This document shows, in pieces, positions 8,001-16,494 of a DNA stretch of 64,000 nucleotides (its first letter is position 1; every line of letters starts with the position of its first letter). Position numbers and translations under genes: made by a program. Under the pieces are notes generated by a model, which was given only the letters and a program-made list of their open reading frames with translations, was not told the DNA's origin and searched no databases. Source of the stretch: Plantactinospora soyae (GTDB lineage: Bacteria; Actinomycetota; Actinomycetes; Mycobacteriales; Micromonosporaceae); assembly GCF_014874095.1 (NCBI RefSeq), contig NZ_JADBEB010000001.1:6572001-6636000 (forward strand). Direction: 5' to 3'.

Positions 8001-10918
8001 GTCAGACGGAGCTCTGGATCGCGGTGACCCGGCTCGCCCTGCGGCTCTGGGAGAGCGGTGAGTCCTACCTGCGGCTGGCGGAGATCGCGGAGGTCGCCGA
8101 GACCCTGACCGACCTGGCCGAGTTCCGGCTGTCCCGGCAGCAGGCGGCGCACGCGGTGGGCGCGGGCAGCCTGCTGGTCCGTACCGACGAGGGGTTGTTC
8201 GGCTTCATCCACGCCTCGGTGGTGGAGTGGCTCGTCGCGAACGACCTGGCCGAGCGACTGAATCGGGGCGAGTCGCCGCAGGCCCTGACCCGCCGGCCGC
8301 TGTCCCAGCTCACCGTCGACTTCCTCTCCGATCTGGCGAACGCGGCGCGCTGCGAGCAGTGGGCCGGCCGGATCCTCGGCGACGAGACCGCCAACGAGAC
8401 GGCGCGGGCGAACGCGCTCCGGCTCAGCGCCCGGCTGCGGCTGCCGTCCCGGGCCGACCTGCGCGGGGCGTCGCTGCGCGGCGAGGACCTCTCACATCGG
8501 GAGCTGGCCGGCGCGGACCTGAGCGACGCGGACCTGGGCGACGCCCGGCTGGTCGCCACCAACCTGCGCGGGGCCAACCTGCGGGGTGCCCGGCTGGTCG
8601 GCGCCCGACTGGACCAGACCAACCTGGTCGACGCCGACCTGCGCGGCGCGGACCTGACCGGTGCCCGGTTCCTCCGGGCCGACCTGCGCGGGGTCGCGGT
8701 GCAGGGCAGCAGGTGGCACCGGGCCTCGTTGATCGACGTGGAGGCCGACCGGACGCTGCTGGTCGCCCCGGAACTGCGCGGCGCGGTGCTGGCGCCGGGC
8801 CGGCCGGTGGTGCCCGGGCTGGCCCCGCCGGCGGTCGGCGTCGCCTACGGCTTCGAGGTGGGACGCATCCCGGACCCGGTCGGGTACGGCCCGGACGGTA
8901 CGACGCTCGCGGTGGGCAGCGACGACGGCGGGGTGCTGATCTGTGACACCGCCTCGGGGCTGCCGGTCCGGACCCTGCAGGGGCACCGTGGCCGGGTGTA
9001 CCTGGTGGACTACGACATCGCCGGGCACCAGTTGGTGACCGCCTCGGCCGACCTGACGGTCCGGCTCTGGGACGCGGACCACGGTGACCTGCGGCACGTG
9101 CTGGAGGGCTTCCGGGACTGGGTCTGGCCGGTGACGGTGGACCGGTCCCGGGGGGCGCTGGCGGTCGGCGACGCGGCCGGCACGGTCCGGGTCTTCGACA
9201 CCGGCACCGCCGAGCCCCGCTACGAGTTGACCGGTCACGCCCCGCCGATCTGGACCGCCTCGTTCAGTCCGGACGGGACGCTGCTGGTGGTCGGGGACAG
9301 CGCCGGGGTGATCCGGGGTTGGGACCTGGGCACCGGTGCGCTGCGCTACGCCAGGCACGACCCGGAGGTCGGTTACCGGCTCCAGATCAGCCCGGACGGC
9401 GCCCTGCTCGCCGTCGCCGGGCAGGGCGGCAGGATCCGGCTCAGCGACACCGGTAGCGGGCAGGAGCGGTTGGTGCTGCGCGGGCACGAGGCGGACGTCT
9501 ACGCGCTGGACTTCGATCCGACCGGGGCGCTGCTGGCCTCCGGGGACATCCAGGGGTCCGTACGGCTCTGGGAACCGGCGACCGGCCGGGCGGTCCGTAC
9601 CCTCGCCCGGCAGACCGGGGCGATCTACAGCGTCCGGTTCAACGGTGCCGGTGAGACGCTGGCCGCCGCCTCCAGCGACGGTGGGGTGCGGCTGTGGGAC
9701 GTACCGACCGGACAACTCGGGCACGAGTTGAGCCGGCACCGGGGTTCGGTGTGGCCGGTCGCGTTCCATCCCACCGAGGACCAGTTGGTCACCAGCAGCA
9801 ACGACGGCACCACCCGGCTGTGGGACGTCCGCTCCGGCCAGTGCCAGCACACCCTGCGCGGACACGGCCGGCGGGTCACCTCGGTGGCGTTCCGGGAGGA
9901 CGGCTCGACGCTGGCCAGTTGCGGCAACGACGGTGTGGTCCGGTTGTGGGACCCGCGGGGCGGGCGCTGCGTCCGGCAGATCGCGGGTACGTCGGACCGG
10001 CTGATCTCCGCCGTCTTCTGCCCCGGTACGCCGATTCTCGCCGCCGCCAGCGGCGACGGTGGCGTGCACCTGTGGAATGTGGAGACCGGCGTCGACGAGC
10101 GGGAACTCGACGTGGACACCGACCACGTCTGGGCCGAGGCGTTCAGCCCGGACGGTGACGTGATGGCGACCGCCAACGACGACGACACGGTACGGCTGTG
10201 GTACCGCACCACGGGCCGGCAGATCGGCACGCTGAGCCCGCACCGGGGCCGGGTCCGCTCGGTCGCGTTCAGCCCGGACGGTACGACGATCGCGACCGGC
10301 TGCGACGACCGGCTGGTACGACTCTGGGACGCCGCGACCGGTACCTGCCGGCACAGCCTGGAGCAGCACACCGACCGGGTCTACGCGGTGGTGTTCAGTC
10401 CGGACGGTGGCCTGCTGGTCAGTGCGAGCAACGACGGCACGGCCGTGCTCTGGGACACCGTCACCGGTGCCCGGGTGCGGGTGTTCACCGAGCACACCGG
10501 CCGGCTCTGGTCAGCGGCGTTCAGTCCGGACGGCAAACTGCTGGCCACCGCCGGTGACGACCTGGCGATCCGGCTCTGGGACCCGCGTACCGGGCGTCGG
10601 CACGGCTCGCTGGGCGGGCACAGTCGACGGGTCTGGTCGGTGGCTTTCAGTCCGGACAGTACGCTCCTGGCCAGCGCCGCGGACGACGGCAGCGTACGGC
10701 TGTGGGACGTGGCCGACCCGGAGCACGCGCAGCCCCGGCTGACCCTGCTCGGCCTGCCGGACGGCTGGGCGGCGCTGAGCCCGGACGGGCGGTACAAGTT
10801 GGAAGGTGACGCCGCCGGCCAGTTCTGGCACACGATCGGCACCTGCCGGTTCGAGACCGGTGAACTCGACGCCTATCTCACCCAGGTTCGCCGGTTGCCG
10901 GCCGACGCACCCTTCTAG
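5042..10918 (+). CDS. TIR-NACHT-pentapeptide-WD40 STAND protein
   Basis: A single 1958-residue multidomain protein. (1) TIR domain, about residues 13-125, beginning IDFFISYSPADERW; the NADase glutamate appears kept as E86 in STYGKLEW. (2) A calcineurin-like phosphoesterase-shaped region, about 205-450, whose metal motifs are all altered: AGPRFG (214-219), AGNLT (259-263), PGARD (296-300), MAHDP (411-415). (3) A stretch at about 600-700 with a possible restriction-endonuclease-like fold. (4) NACHT NTPase with Walker A GDFGRGKT (748-755), Walker B LLFDGFDE (820-827) and sensor VVVSSRTQ. (5) Pentapeptide repeats, about 1138-1235. (6) About 15 WD40 units, about 1270-1905, then a conserved-looking tail (SPDGRYKLEGDAAGQFW). 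STAND proteins oligomerise when the sensor repeats detect a trigger; a TIR effector would then deplete NAD+. An antiphage role is an inference from architecture. It is transcribed alone. Confidence 0.85.
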   Translation: MVGRVQPVRAERSIDFFISYSPADERWATWLAWEFEAAGYRTMLQAWDFVPGTNFIDFMDRGVREAAVVVAVLSERYLRSTYGKLEWQAALRADPTGTGNKLVTVRIEDCPLDGLLATITYVDLVGVADPAQARSRVLDRIRQALDGRAKPDQQPVFPQPRSATTGPGQLPEPVAAGLGRRPRSRRTPINPPQFPPAAGSGPGTRNALTVLQVAGPRFGRGVIEPGAPVTPGELQENIMGELTLLMNDGVPRPDLIVVAGNLTESGSAREFEDALSFLTGLRVLVGLEPHRLVVVPGARDITRAASRAYFATCEADDIDPQPPYWPKWRHYARLFDEIYQGLEEPIFDSEQPWTLYAVPDLQVVVAGLNSTIADSHRDEDHYGHLGEAQASWFAQWLRPYQQTGWLRLGVMAHDPGEAGPYAGGLLTGPESPLRDGGTFGRLVAPMLNLLMSGAAPSGGVTDPAGPVAPPVTDGRAQVLRLGPTGLTRWVLGRHDRYDAGEEIPRRWSRVEATFGTTGPAQVPGQRVSGLDEGPAQGSGSTGPGQGIDDRVEFGTDGPDQRPDPVEELLDRLAEVCEARHDRVLIRRVGGQRTGGQPNGEGAGGLPHLFLTYREDGVVRQQRVGVSLGQPSPAEVDAFARRVHAANPEIGSELVYDGPRLPRAQYDDALRRGVRVLNLTEFQGLLDLRDYVATQTARLQADQLYPPGLYVPQRYRHLVGGEQGVQEDVVEELLRMMTAPDGRFALVLGDFGRGKTFAMRELARRLPTAAPDLIPILVELRALDKAHSVDGLVAAHLANHGEQVIDLKAFRFMLRQGRIVLLFDGFDELVARVTYDRAADHLEALLQAADGNAKVVVSSRTQHFKTNSQVLTALGERVGLLPHRRVLNIEDFTPGQIRTYLRHRYGGDEQAAQDRMDLLRGVQDLLGLSRNPRMLGFIANLDDRRLAAVAGTSATFSAAALYREILQSWLDFEERRTQGVPGAPVSLGQTELWIAVTRLALRLWESGESYLRLAEIAEVAETLTDLAEFRLSRQQAAHAVGAGSLLVRTDEGLFGFIHASVVEWLVANDLAERLNRGESPQALTRRPLSQLTVDFLSDLANAARCEQWAGRILGDETANETARANALRLSARLRLPSRADLRGASLRGEDLSHRELAGADLSDADLGDARLVATNLRGANLRGARLVGARLDQTNLVDADLRGADLTGARFLRADLRGVAVQGSRWHRASLIDVEADRTLLVAPELRGAVLAPGRPVVPGLAPPAVGVAYGFEVGRIPDPVGYGPDGTTLAVGSDDGGVLICDTASGLPVRTLQGHRGRVYLVDYDIAGHQLVTASADLTVRLWDADHGDLRHVLEGFRDWVWPVTVDRSRGALAVGDAAGTVRVFDTGTAEPRYELTGHAPPIWTASFSPDGTLLVVGDSAGVIRGWDLGTGALRYARHDPEVGYRLQISPDGALLAVAGQGGRIRLSDTGSGQERLVLRGHEADVYALDFDPTGALLASGDIQGSVRLWEPATGRAVRTLARQTGAIYSVRFNGAGETLAAASSDGGVRLWDVPTGQLGHELSRHRGSVWPVAFHPTEDQLVTSSNDGTTRLWDVRSGQCQHTLRGHGRRVTSVAFREDGSTLASCGNDGVVRLWDPRGGRCVRQIAGTSDRLISAVFCPGTPILAAASGDGGVHLWNVETGVDERELDVDTDHVWAEAFSPDGDVMATANDDDTVRLWYRTTGRQIGTLSPHRGRVRSVAFSPDGTTIATGCDDRLVRLWDAATGTCRHSLEQHTDRVYAVVFSPDGGLLVSASNDGTAVLWDTVTGARVRVFTEHTGRLWSAAFSPDGKLLATAGDDLAIRLWDPRTGRRHGSLGGHSRRVWSVAFSPDSTLLASAADDGSVRLWDVADPEHAQPRLTLLGLPDGWAALSPDGRYKLEGDAAGQFWHTIGTCRFETGELDAYLTQVRRLPADAPF

Positions 10919-11044
10919 ACGGGTTCACCTTCCTGATTCTCCGGACTGTCGGCACACTCGGATGAATGGCGGTATAACGGGACAAGTAGTGAATTTCCGG
11001 CGTGGCCGGTCCTCGGCGTGCCGCGACTCGCGAAAGGCTCGACC

Positions 11045-12241
11045 ATGCGACCGCTTCGGGTGCTGCGGATCATCTCGCGGATGAACGTCGGTGAGGCTGC
11101 GCCGCAGGTCAGCGCGTTGATGCGCGGCCTGGATCCGGACCGGTTCGAGCAGCGGCTCTACGCCGGTCCGGTCGAGACGGGTGAGGGTGACTACCGGCGC
11201 CTGGGCGCCGCCGACGTGCCGGTCCGGGTGCTGCCCGCGCTCCGGCGTTCGGCCCGACCGGCGGACAACCTCCGGGCCCTGACCGCCCTGGTCGCGGCGA
11301 TCCGTCAGTTCCAGCCGGACCTCGTGCACACCCACGACCTGCGCGGTGGGGTGCTGGGCCGACTCGCGGCGGCGTCCTGCCGGGTGCCGATCCGGGTGCA
11401 CAGCTTCCATGGTCATCCGCTGCCCGGCCCGCTGTCTCCGCGAGGGCTCGCCCGGCTCGTCGGCGGTGCCGAGGCGACCCTGGCCTGGACCAGCCACGCC
11501 CTGGTCGCGGTGAGTGCCCGGGTACGGGACGACCTGCTCGCCGCCCGGATCGGCCGACCGCACCAGTACACCGTGGTGCCGCCGGGGACGAGCCTGTCGC
11601 CCGTACCGGACCGGGACCTGGCCCGGCGGGCGCTCGGGCTGGACGGGACCGGGCCGGTGGTGGCGTACGTCGGCCCGGTCACCGCGGTCAAGCGGCTCGA
11701 CCGGATCCTGACGGTGGCCCGGGCGGTCCGGCGCACGATGCCCGGCGTCCGGTTCGTGGTCTGCGGCGACGGTGACCGGCTGGCCGAGACGACGGCCCTG
11801 GCGTTGGCCGACGGGCTCGACGTCATGTTCCTGCCCTGGCGGCCGGACGTGGAGACGGTCTACGCGGCGGCCGACGTGGTCCTGCTGACCTCGGACCAGG
11901 AGGGAACCCCACTGGCGCTGATCGAGGCCGGGCAGGCCGGTCGGCCCGTGGTCGCCACCGACGTCGGCGGCACCGCCGAGGTGGTCCGGCACGGTCGGAC
12001 CGGACTGCTCTGCGATCGCCGGGACCTCGACGGACTCTTCCGGGCGGTGCTGCAACTGCTCGGTGACGACGACCTGCGCGCCACGATGGGCCGGGCGGCG
12101 CTGGCCGAGACCCGGGAGGCGTTCGGCACGCCCCGGCTGGTGGCGGCCACCCGCGACCTGTACCACCGGCTCGCCATGGCCCGGGGCTGTTGGCCGACGG
12201 AGCAGGTCGAACCGGTGGCCGCGCTCGCCCGGGCCCGCTGA
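11045..12241 (+). CDS. GT4-family glycosyltransferase
   Basis: A 398-residue GT-B fold retaining glycosyltransferase. The N-terminal Rossmann half carries ISRMNVGEAAPQVSALMRGL and LVHTHDLRGG; the C-terminal half carries VAYVGPVTAVKRLDRIL and the nucleotide-sugar site TSDQEGTPLALIEAGQAGRPVVATDVGGTAEVV-type EX7E region (about residues 285-315). GAAAGG at 11032-11037 gives a good ribosome site for ATG 11045. It stands 126 bp after the STAND gene and converges on a nucleotide-sugar dehydrogenase, suggesting a shared role in extracellular polysaccharide or glycolipid synthesis. The sugar transferred is unknown. Confidence 0.85.
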   Translation: MRPLRVLRIISRMNVGEAAPQVSALMRGLDPDRFEQRLYAGPVETGEGDYRRLGAADVPVRVLPALRRSARPADNLRALTALVAAIRQFQPDLVHTHDLRGGVLGRLAAASCRVPIRVHSFHGHPLPGPLSPRGLARLVGGAEATLAWTSHALVAVSARVRDDLLAARIGRPHQYTVVPPGTSLSPVPDRDLARRALGLDGTGPVVAYVGPVTAVKRLDRILTVARAVRRTMPGVRFVVCGDGDRLAETTALALADGLDVMFLPWRPDVETVYAAADVVLLTSDQEGTPLALIEAGQAGRPVVATDVGGTAEVVRHGRTGLLCDRRDLDGLFRAVLQLLGDDDLRATMGRAALAETREAFGTPRLVAATRDLYHRLAMARGCWPTEQVEPVAALARAR

Positions 12242-12347
12242 CCCGGCACCGCCGTTGGAGGGGTCGGGCGCCGCGGCGCCGTCGGCGTCGCTCCCCGGGT
12301 GGGCGCCGCGGCCGGGATCGGGGTGAGCGCCGTCCGGAACCGCCGGC

Positions 12348-13610
12348 TCAGAGCTGTTCGACGTTCGGCCCGGTGCACCGGTTACGGCTGTCGAAGACGT
12401 AGGCGGCGGTGCGGGTGATCGACTCGTAGTCGAGGTCGTCGTGATCGGTGACCACCACGACCGCGTCGGCGGCCCGGACCTCCGGCTCGGTCGGATCCAC
12501 CACCGCCACCCAGGCCGGGATCTGCTGCGGATCGGCGTGCGGCTCGACCGCCCTGACCCGCGCGCCGAGGGCGTGCAGCCGATTGGCCAGGTCGACCGCG
12601 GGCGAGTCCCGGAGGTCCCCGGTGTTCTTCTTGTACGCCAGACCGATCATCAGCAGGGTGGCGCCGTTCAACGGCCGGCCCCGGGTGTTGAGGCCGGCCA
12701 TCACCCGTTGGGCCACGTACTCGGGCATGGTGTGGTTGATGTCGCTGGCCAGCTCGATGAACCGGAACTGTCGGCCCAACCGCCGCTTGACCTGCCAGGA
12801 GAGGTAGCAGGGGTCGATCGGCAGGCAGTGCCCACCGGTGCCCGGTCCGGGAGTGAACGACATGAAGCCGAACGGCTTGGTGGCCGCCGCGTCGATGGCC
12901 TGCCAGATGTCGATGCCGAGCTGGTGGCTGAACACCGCCAGCTCGTTGACCAGCGCGATGTTGACCTGGCGGAACGTGTTCTCGATCAGTTTGGTGAGTT
13001 CGGCGACCCGGGTCGAGTCGACCGGTACGGTCCGCTGCACGATCCGGCGGTAGAAGGCGTCGACCCGGGCCAGTGCCGCCGGGTCCATCCCGGAAACCAC
13101 CTTGGGGGTGTTGTCCAGGCGCCAGGTCGGGTTGCCGGGGTCGATCCGTTCGGGGCTGTAGCCGAGGTGGAAGTCACCCGGGCTGCGCAGTCCGCTGCCC
13201 TGCTCCAGCAGCGGCAGCAGCAGTTCCTCGGTGGTGCCGGGATAGGTCGTCGACTCCAGGATCACCGTGGCGCCGGGCCGCAGGTGCGGGGCCAGCGCGG
13301 TGCCGGCCTGCTCGACGTAGCTGAGGTCCGGCACGCCGTCCCGCAGCGGGGTGGGCACGCTGATCACGCAGACGTCGAAGTCCCTGGCGTCGGCGTAGTC
13401 GCTGGTCGGCAGGTAGCGCCCGGTCGCCAGCGCCTGACCGAGCCGGGCGTCGGAGATGTCCTCGACAAAGGACTCCCCGATGCCGAGCCGCTTGACCCGG
13501 GTGGTGTCGAGGTCGAGCCCGACGACGTCCAGGCCGGCCTCCACCGCCGAGACCGCGAGGGGGAGACCGACGTACCCCTGACCAACGACAACCAGCTTTT
13601 CCCTGCTCAT
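12348..13610 (-). CDS. UDP-sugar 6-dehydrogenase (UDP-GlcNAc/ManNAc type)
   Basis: A 420-residue NAD-dependent nucleotide-sugar dehydrogenase that oxidises C6 of a UDP-hexose to a uronic acid. The Rossmann motif GQGYVGLPLA lies at about residues 10-19. The YSPERIDPGN segment and the catalytic-cysteine motif GPGTGGHCLPIDP (about 250-262), followed by YLSW, resemble the UDP-N-acetylglucosamine/mannosamine dehydrogenase branch (WbpA/WecC) more than UDP-glucose dehydrogenase. GGGAG at 13615-13619 supports ATG 13610 over GTG 13622. It converges with the GT4 gene and could supply its acidic sugar donor. Confidence 0.87.
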   Translation of the reverse strand: MSREKLVVVGQGYVGLPLAVSAVEAGLDVVGLDLDTTRVKRLGIGESFVEDISDARLGQALATGRYLPTSDYADARDFDVCVISVPTPLRDGVPDLSYVEQAGTALAPHLRPGATVILESTTYPGTTEELLLPLLEQGSGLRSPGDFHLGYSPERIDPGNPTWRLDNTPKVVSGMDPAALARVDAFYRRIVQRTVPVDSTRVAELTKLIENTFRQVNIALVNELAVFSHQLGIDIWQAIDAAATKPFGFMSFTPGPGTGGHCLPIDPCYLSWQVKRRLGRQFRFIELASDINHTMPEYVAQRVMAGLNTRGRPLNGATLLMIGLAYKKNTGDLRDSPAVDLANRLHALGARVRAVEPHADPQQIPAWVAVVDPTEPEVRAADAVVVVTDHDDLDYESITRTAAYVFDSRNRCTGPNVEQL

Positions 13611-13723
13611 GCGGGCTCCCACCGTACAGAAAAGACGTGGTGCACACCTTAGGGCGGTTTATCATTGATCACCGTGGAAACGGGGATAAAGGTAAGTATT
13701 TCGTCGTCTTTCCACCAGGAAGG

Positions 13724-13753
13724 ACTATGGGTAGTGGAGACACTACCAATAGT
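13724..13753. terminator. hairpin terminator downstream of the kinase gene
   Basis: Stem ACTAT plus GGTAGTG pairs with CACTACC plus ATAGT, with one mismatch and a GAGA loop. It begins 30 bases past the kinase stop and lies before the promoter region of the dehydrogenase gene. There is no long T tract. Confidence 0.5.
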
Positions 13754-13782
13754 GAATGGCGAAGCGGGGGTTGCCGGGCCGG

Positions 13783-15174
13783 TCAGCCCGCGTCCGGATC
13801 GACCGGGCCGCCGCTCGGCGGGTCCTCGGGTCCGTCCGGAGGGGTCGTCGGCACCGGATTGGTGGGCTCCGCCGAGCCGGTCGGCTCGCCCGACGGTTCG
13901 TCGTCCGGCTCCGGATCCGAACTCGGCGTAGCGGACTGGGTGGGCCGGCGAGTGTTGGTCGGCCGGGGTGGCGGGACGTTTCCACCGCCGCTCGGGATGG
14001 TGGCCGTGGCCTCCGGCACGCTCGGTTCTACGGTCGTGCTCTGGCTGACGGTCGGCGAGGGCGTCGCCCCCGTCGCCGGTGACCGGTCGTCCGCCCGGAA
14101 CGCGATCAGGGCCGTCACGGCCGCCGCGGCCAGCCCGACGACGGCGGCGATCCCGGCCAGGGTCAGGACGCCGAGGCCGGGCTCCCGGGACCGGTCGTCC
14201 GACCGTACGGCGGGATTGTCGGCGAGGGTCCCGCCACCGCCTCCCCGGCGGGCCGAACCGGTCCGGGCCGCGCCCGCACCCACGGCCGTCCGCCGGGGGG
14301 TGCCGGGCTCCCCGGCCTCGTCCGCCGCGTCCGCGGCGGCGACGTCCGGATCGCGGGCGGCGGCCCGGGCCGCCGCCGCCAGCGCGGCGGCGTCCGGATA
14401 ACGGTCCGCCGGATCCTTGGCCAGGGTCCGCTCGATCAACGCGGCAACCGACGCGGGTACGTCGTCGGGCAGCGGCGGCGCCTCCTCGTGCAGGTGCTTC
14501 ACCGCCACCTGGAGCGGGTTGTCCCCACTGAACGGCGGCTCGCCGACGATGCACTGGTACGCGACCGTACCCAGCGCGTAGATGTCGGTGGCCGCCGAGA
14601 CGGGCCGGCCGGCCGCCTGCTCGGGAGCCATGTAGAGGGCCGTACCCGGCACCGCGTTGGCGCTGGTGATGCTGGTGATGTTCACCGAGCGGGCGACACC
14701 GAAGTCCAGCAGCCGTACCCGGCCGTCGGTCTGGATCAACAGGTTGCTCGGCTTGACGTCCCGGTGCACGATCCCGCCCCGGTGCGCGGCGTGCAGGGCG
14801 TGTGCGACCTGCGCCACCACCCGGAGGGTCTCGGCGACACTGAGCCGGCCCGCCTCGCGGATCCGCGCCGACAGCGGCTCGCCGTCGGCGTACTCCATCA
14901 CCAGGTAGTCGGTCCGACCGGTCGGCAGTTCGTCCTCACCGAAGTCGTAGACCTGGACGATGCCGGGATGGTGCAGAGTGGCCAGCATCCGCGCCTCGGC
15001 ACGGAACCTGGCGATGAAGTCGGGATCGGCCAGCAGGGCCGGCAACAGCACCTTCACCGCGACCCGGCGACCGAGCACCACGTCGGTACCGCGCCACACG
15101 TCACCCATTCCACCGGTGGCGACACGGTCCTCGAGGCGGTACCGCCCACCCAGCACGACTCCGGATTCCAGCAC
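13783..15174 (-). CDS. membrane-anchored Ser/Thr protein kinase (PknA/B-like)
   Basis: A 463-residue eukaryotic-type kinase. The catalytic domain (about 1-265) carries the glycine loop ATGGMGDVW, the ATP-binding lysine in VAVKVL, the catalytic loop HRDVKPSNLL, DFGVARS and the P+1/APE segment MAPEQAAG. One transmembrane helix follows (LGVLTLAGIAAVVGLAAAAVT region, about 325-350). The external tail of about 110 residues is rich in Pro, Thr and Ser and has no PASTA domain. Substrates are unknown. It precedes the dehydrogenase on the same strand but with a hairpin between them, so it is probably a separate transcript. Confidence 0.9.
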   Translation of the reverse strand: MLESGVVLGGRYRLEDRVATGGMGDVWRGTDVVLGRRVAVKVLLPALLADPDFIARFRAEARMLATLHHPGIVQVYDFGEDELPTGRTDYLVMEYADGEPLSARIREAGRLSVAETLRVVAQVAHALHAAHRGGIVHRDVKPSNLLIQTDGRVRLLDFGVARSVNITSITSANAVPGTALYMAPEQAAGRPVSAATDIYALGTVAYQCIVGEPPFSGDNPLQVAVKHLHEEAPPLPDDVPASVAALIERTLAKDPADRYPDAAALAAAARAAARDPDVAAADAADEAGEPGTPRRTAVGAGAARTGSARRGGGGGTLADNPAVRSDDRSREPGLGVLTLAGIAAVVGLAAAAVTALIAFRADDRSPATGATPSPTVSQSTTVEPSVPEATATIPSGGGNVPPPRPTNTRRPTQSATPSSDPEPDDEPSGEPTGSAEPTNPVPTTPPDGPEDPPSGGPVDPDAG

Positions 15175-15338
15175 GTGCTCACCGTACCCAGCGGGTGGAT
15201 CTCGTACCCAATCGCGGCGGTCTCTTCTGCGAGGCCTCCCCGACGGGCGCGTCGGCCACCTTACCGGCCGGCGTCGCCCGGGTACCCGATGGGGGACGCG
15301 GCCCGCCGGGCGCCCCGGGTCCGACCGTCGGCCGCCAG

Positions 15339-16430
15339 CTAGTCCGCGAGTCGGATCGCCGTCGAGTCCTCGGCCCGGTAGAACCGCATCCGGCCCGGGT
15401 CGACCGAGAGCCAGACCGGGCTACCGGGACCGATCCGGAAGCTCGGCGGGGTCTGCACCTTGAGCTGTCGACCCTCCAGCTCCACGGTCAGCAGGATCGC
15501 GGCCCCGGTCGGCTCGACCACCTCCACCCGGGCGGCGAGCCGGTCCGGACCGTCGGCGTCGAAGACCTCGATGTTCTCCGCCCGCACGCCCACCGTCAGC
15601 TCCTCGGACCCGTGGCCGGCCAGCGCCGCCGGGGCCGTGATCCGCTGGTCGCCGAACCGCAACCCGGGCCGGTCGCCCGTGCGGTCCAGCCGGGCCGGGA
15701 GGAAGTTCATCGGCGGGGCACCGAGGAACCCGCCGACGAACTCGTCGGTGGGTGCGTCGTACACCTCGAGCGGCGGCCCGACCTGGGCTATCCGGCCCTC
15801 CCGGAGCACCGCCACCCGGTCGCCGAGGGAGAGCGCCTCGGCCTGGTCGTGGGTCACGTAGACGGTGGTGGTGCCGAGCTTGCCGACGATCCGCTTCAGC
15901 TCGGTCCGGAACTCCATCCGGAGCAGGGCGTCCAGATTGGACAACGGCTCGTCCATCAACAGCACGTCGGCGTCCACCACGATGGCCCGGGCCACCGCGA
16001 CCCGTTGGCGCTGGCCGCCGGAGAGCTGGGCCGGATAGCGGTCCAGGTACTCCGTCAGGTGCAGCAGTTCGGCCGCCTCGCCGACCCGCCGGTCGACCTC
16101 CGCCTTCGGGGTCTTCCGCATGGTCAGCCCGAACGCGATGTTCTGCCGGACCCGCAGGTGCGGAAAGATGGCGTACGACTGGAAGACCATGGAGAGCCCG
16201 CGCTGCCGGGCCGGCAGGTCCGTCACGTCCCGGCCACCGATGTGCACGGTGCCCTCGTCCGGTGACTCCAACCCGGCGATCATCCGGAGCAGGGTCGTCT
16301 TGCCGCAGCCGCTGGGGCCGACGAGCACCAGGAACTCGCCGTCGCGTACCTCCAGGCTGATGTCGTCGGTGGCGGGCGTCCTGGTTCCCGGATAGGTCTT
16401 CGCCAGATTCCGCAGCACGATCTCGGCCAA
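15339..16430 (-). CDS. ABC transporter ATPase, MalK/UgpC type
   Basis: A 363-residue ATPase of a carbohydrate-type (CUT1-like) importer. Walker A is GPSGCGKTT, the signature is LSGGQRQR, Walker B with D-loop is [13 protein letters not shown] and the switch histidine is in [11 protein letters not shown]-terminal TOBE/OB regulatory domain (about 240-363) follows, as in MalK. It is the last gene of a four-gene operon (binding protein, two permeases, ATPase) and starts 64 bp after the second permease. In many actinomycetes one MsiK serves several importers; here the ATPase is encoded with its own permeases. Confidence 0.9.
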   Translation of the reverse strand: MAEIVLRNLAKTYPGTRTPATDDISLEVRDGEFLVLVGPSGCGKTTLLRMIAGLESPDEGTVHIGGRDVTDLPARQRGLSMVFQSYAIFPHLRVRQNIAFGLTMRKTPKAEVDRRVGEAAELLHLTEYLDRYPAQLSGGQRQRVAVARAIVVDADVLLMDEPLSNLDALLRMEFRTELKRIVGKLGTTTVYVTHDQAEALSLGDRVAVLREGRIAQVGPPLEVYDAPTDEFVGGFLGAPPMNFLPARLDRTGDRPGLRFGDQRITAPAALAGHGSEELTVGVRAENIEVFDADGPDRLAARVEVVEPTGAAILLTVELEGRQLKVQTPPSFRIGPGSPVWLSVDPGRMRFYRAEDSTAIRLAD

Positions 16431-16494
16431 CGCTCGTCCCTTCCTCGGTGCCGCTCCTGAATGTCGCCGCCTCGATGTCGCGTCGTCGGCGGCG

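Noticed and set aside
4691-8212. 1173-codon open frame on the minus strand opposite the STAND gene
   Set aside because: High GC with G/C third positions leaves long antisense frames open; the translation is Pro/Arg/Gly/His-rich with no motif, while the plus strand shows clear TIR and NACHT motifs.
8492-10495. 667-codon minus-strand frame over the WD40 region
   Set aside because: Its apparent repeats are the antisense reading of the WD40 repeats; composition is not protein-like.
8850-10740. Regularly spaced repeats that could suggest a CRISPR or tandem DNA array
   Set aside because: Period of about 126 bp, imperfect and in frame; these are WD40 coding repeats.
12242-12347. GGCGCC palindromes between convergent GT4 and dehydrogenase genes as a terminator
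   Set aside because: Short self-complementary GC repeats are expected at this base composition, and no longer stem or T tract is present.
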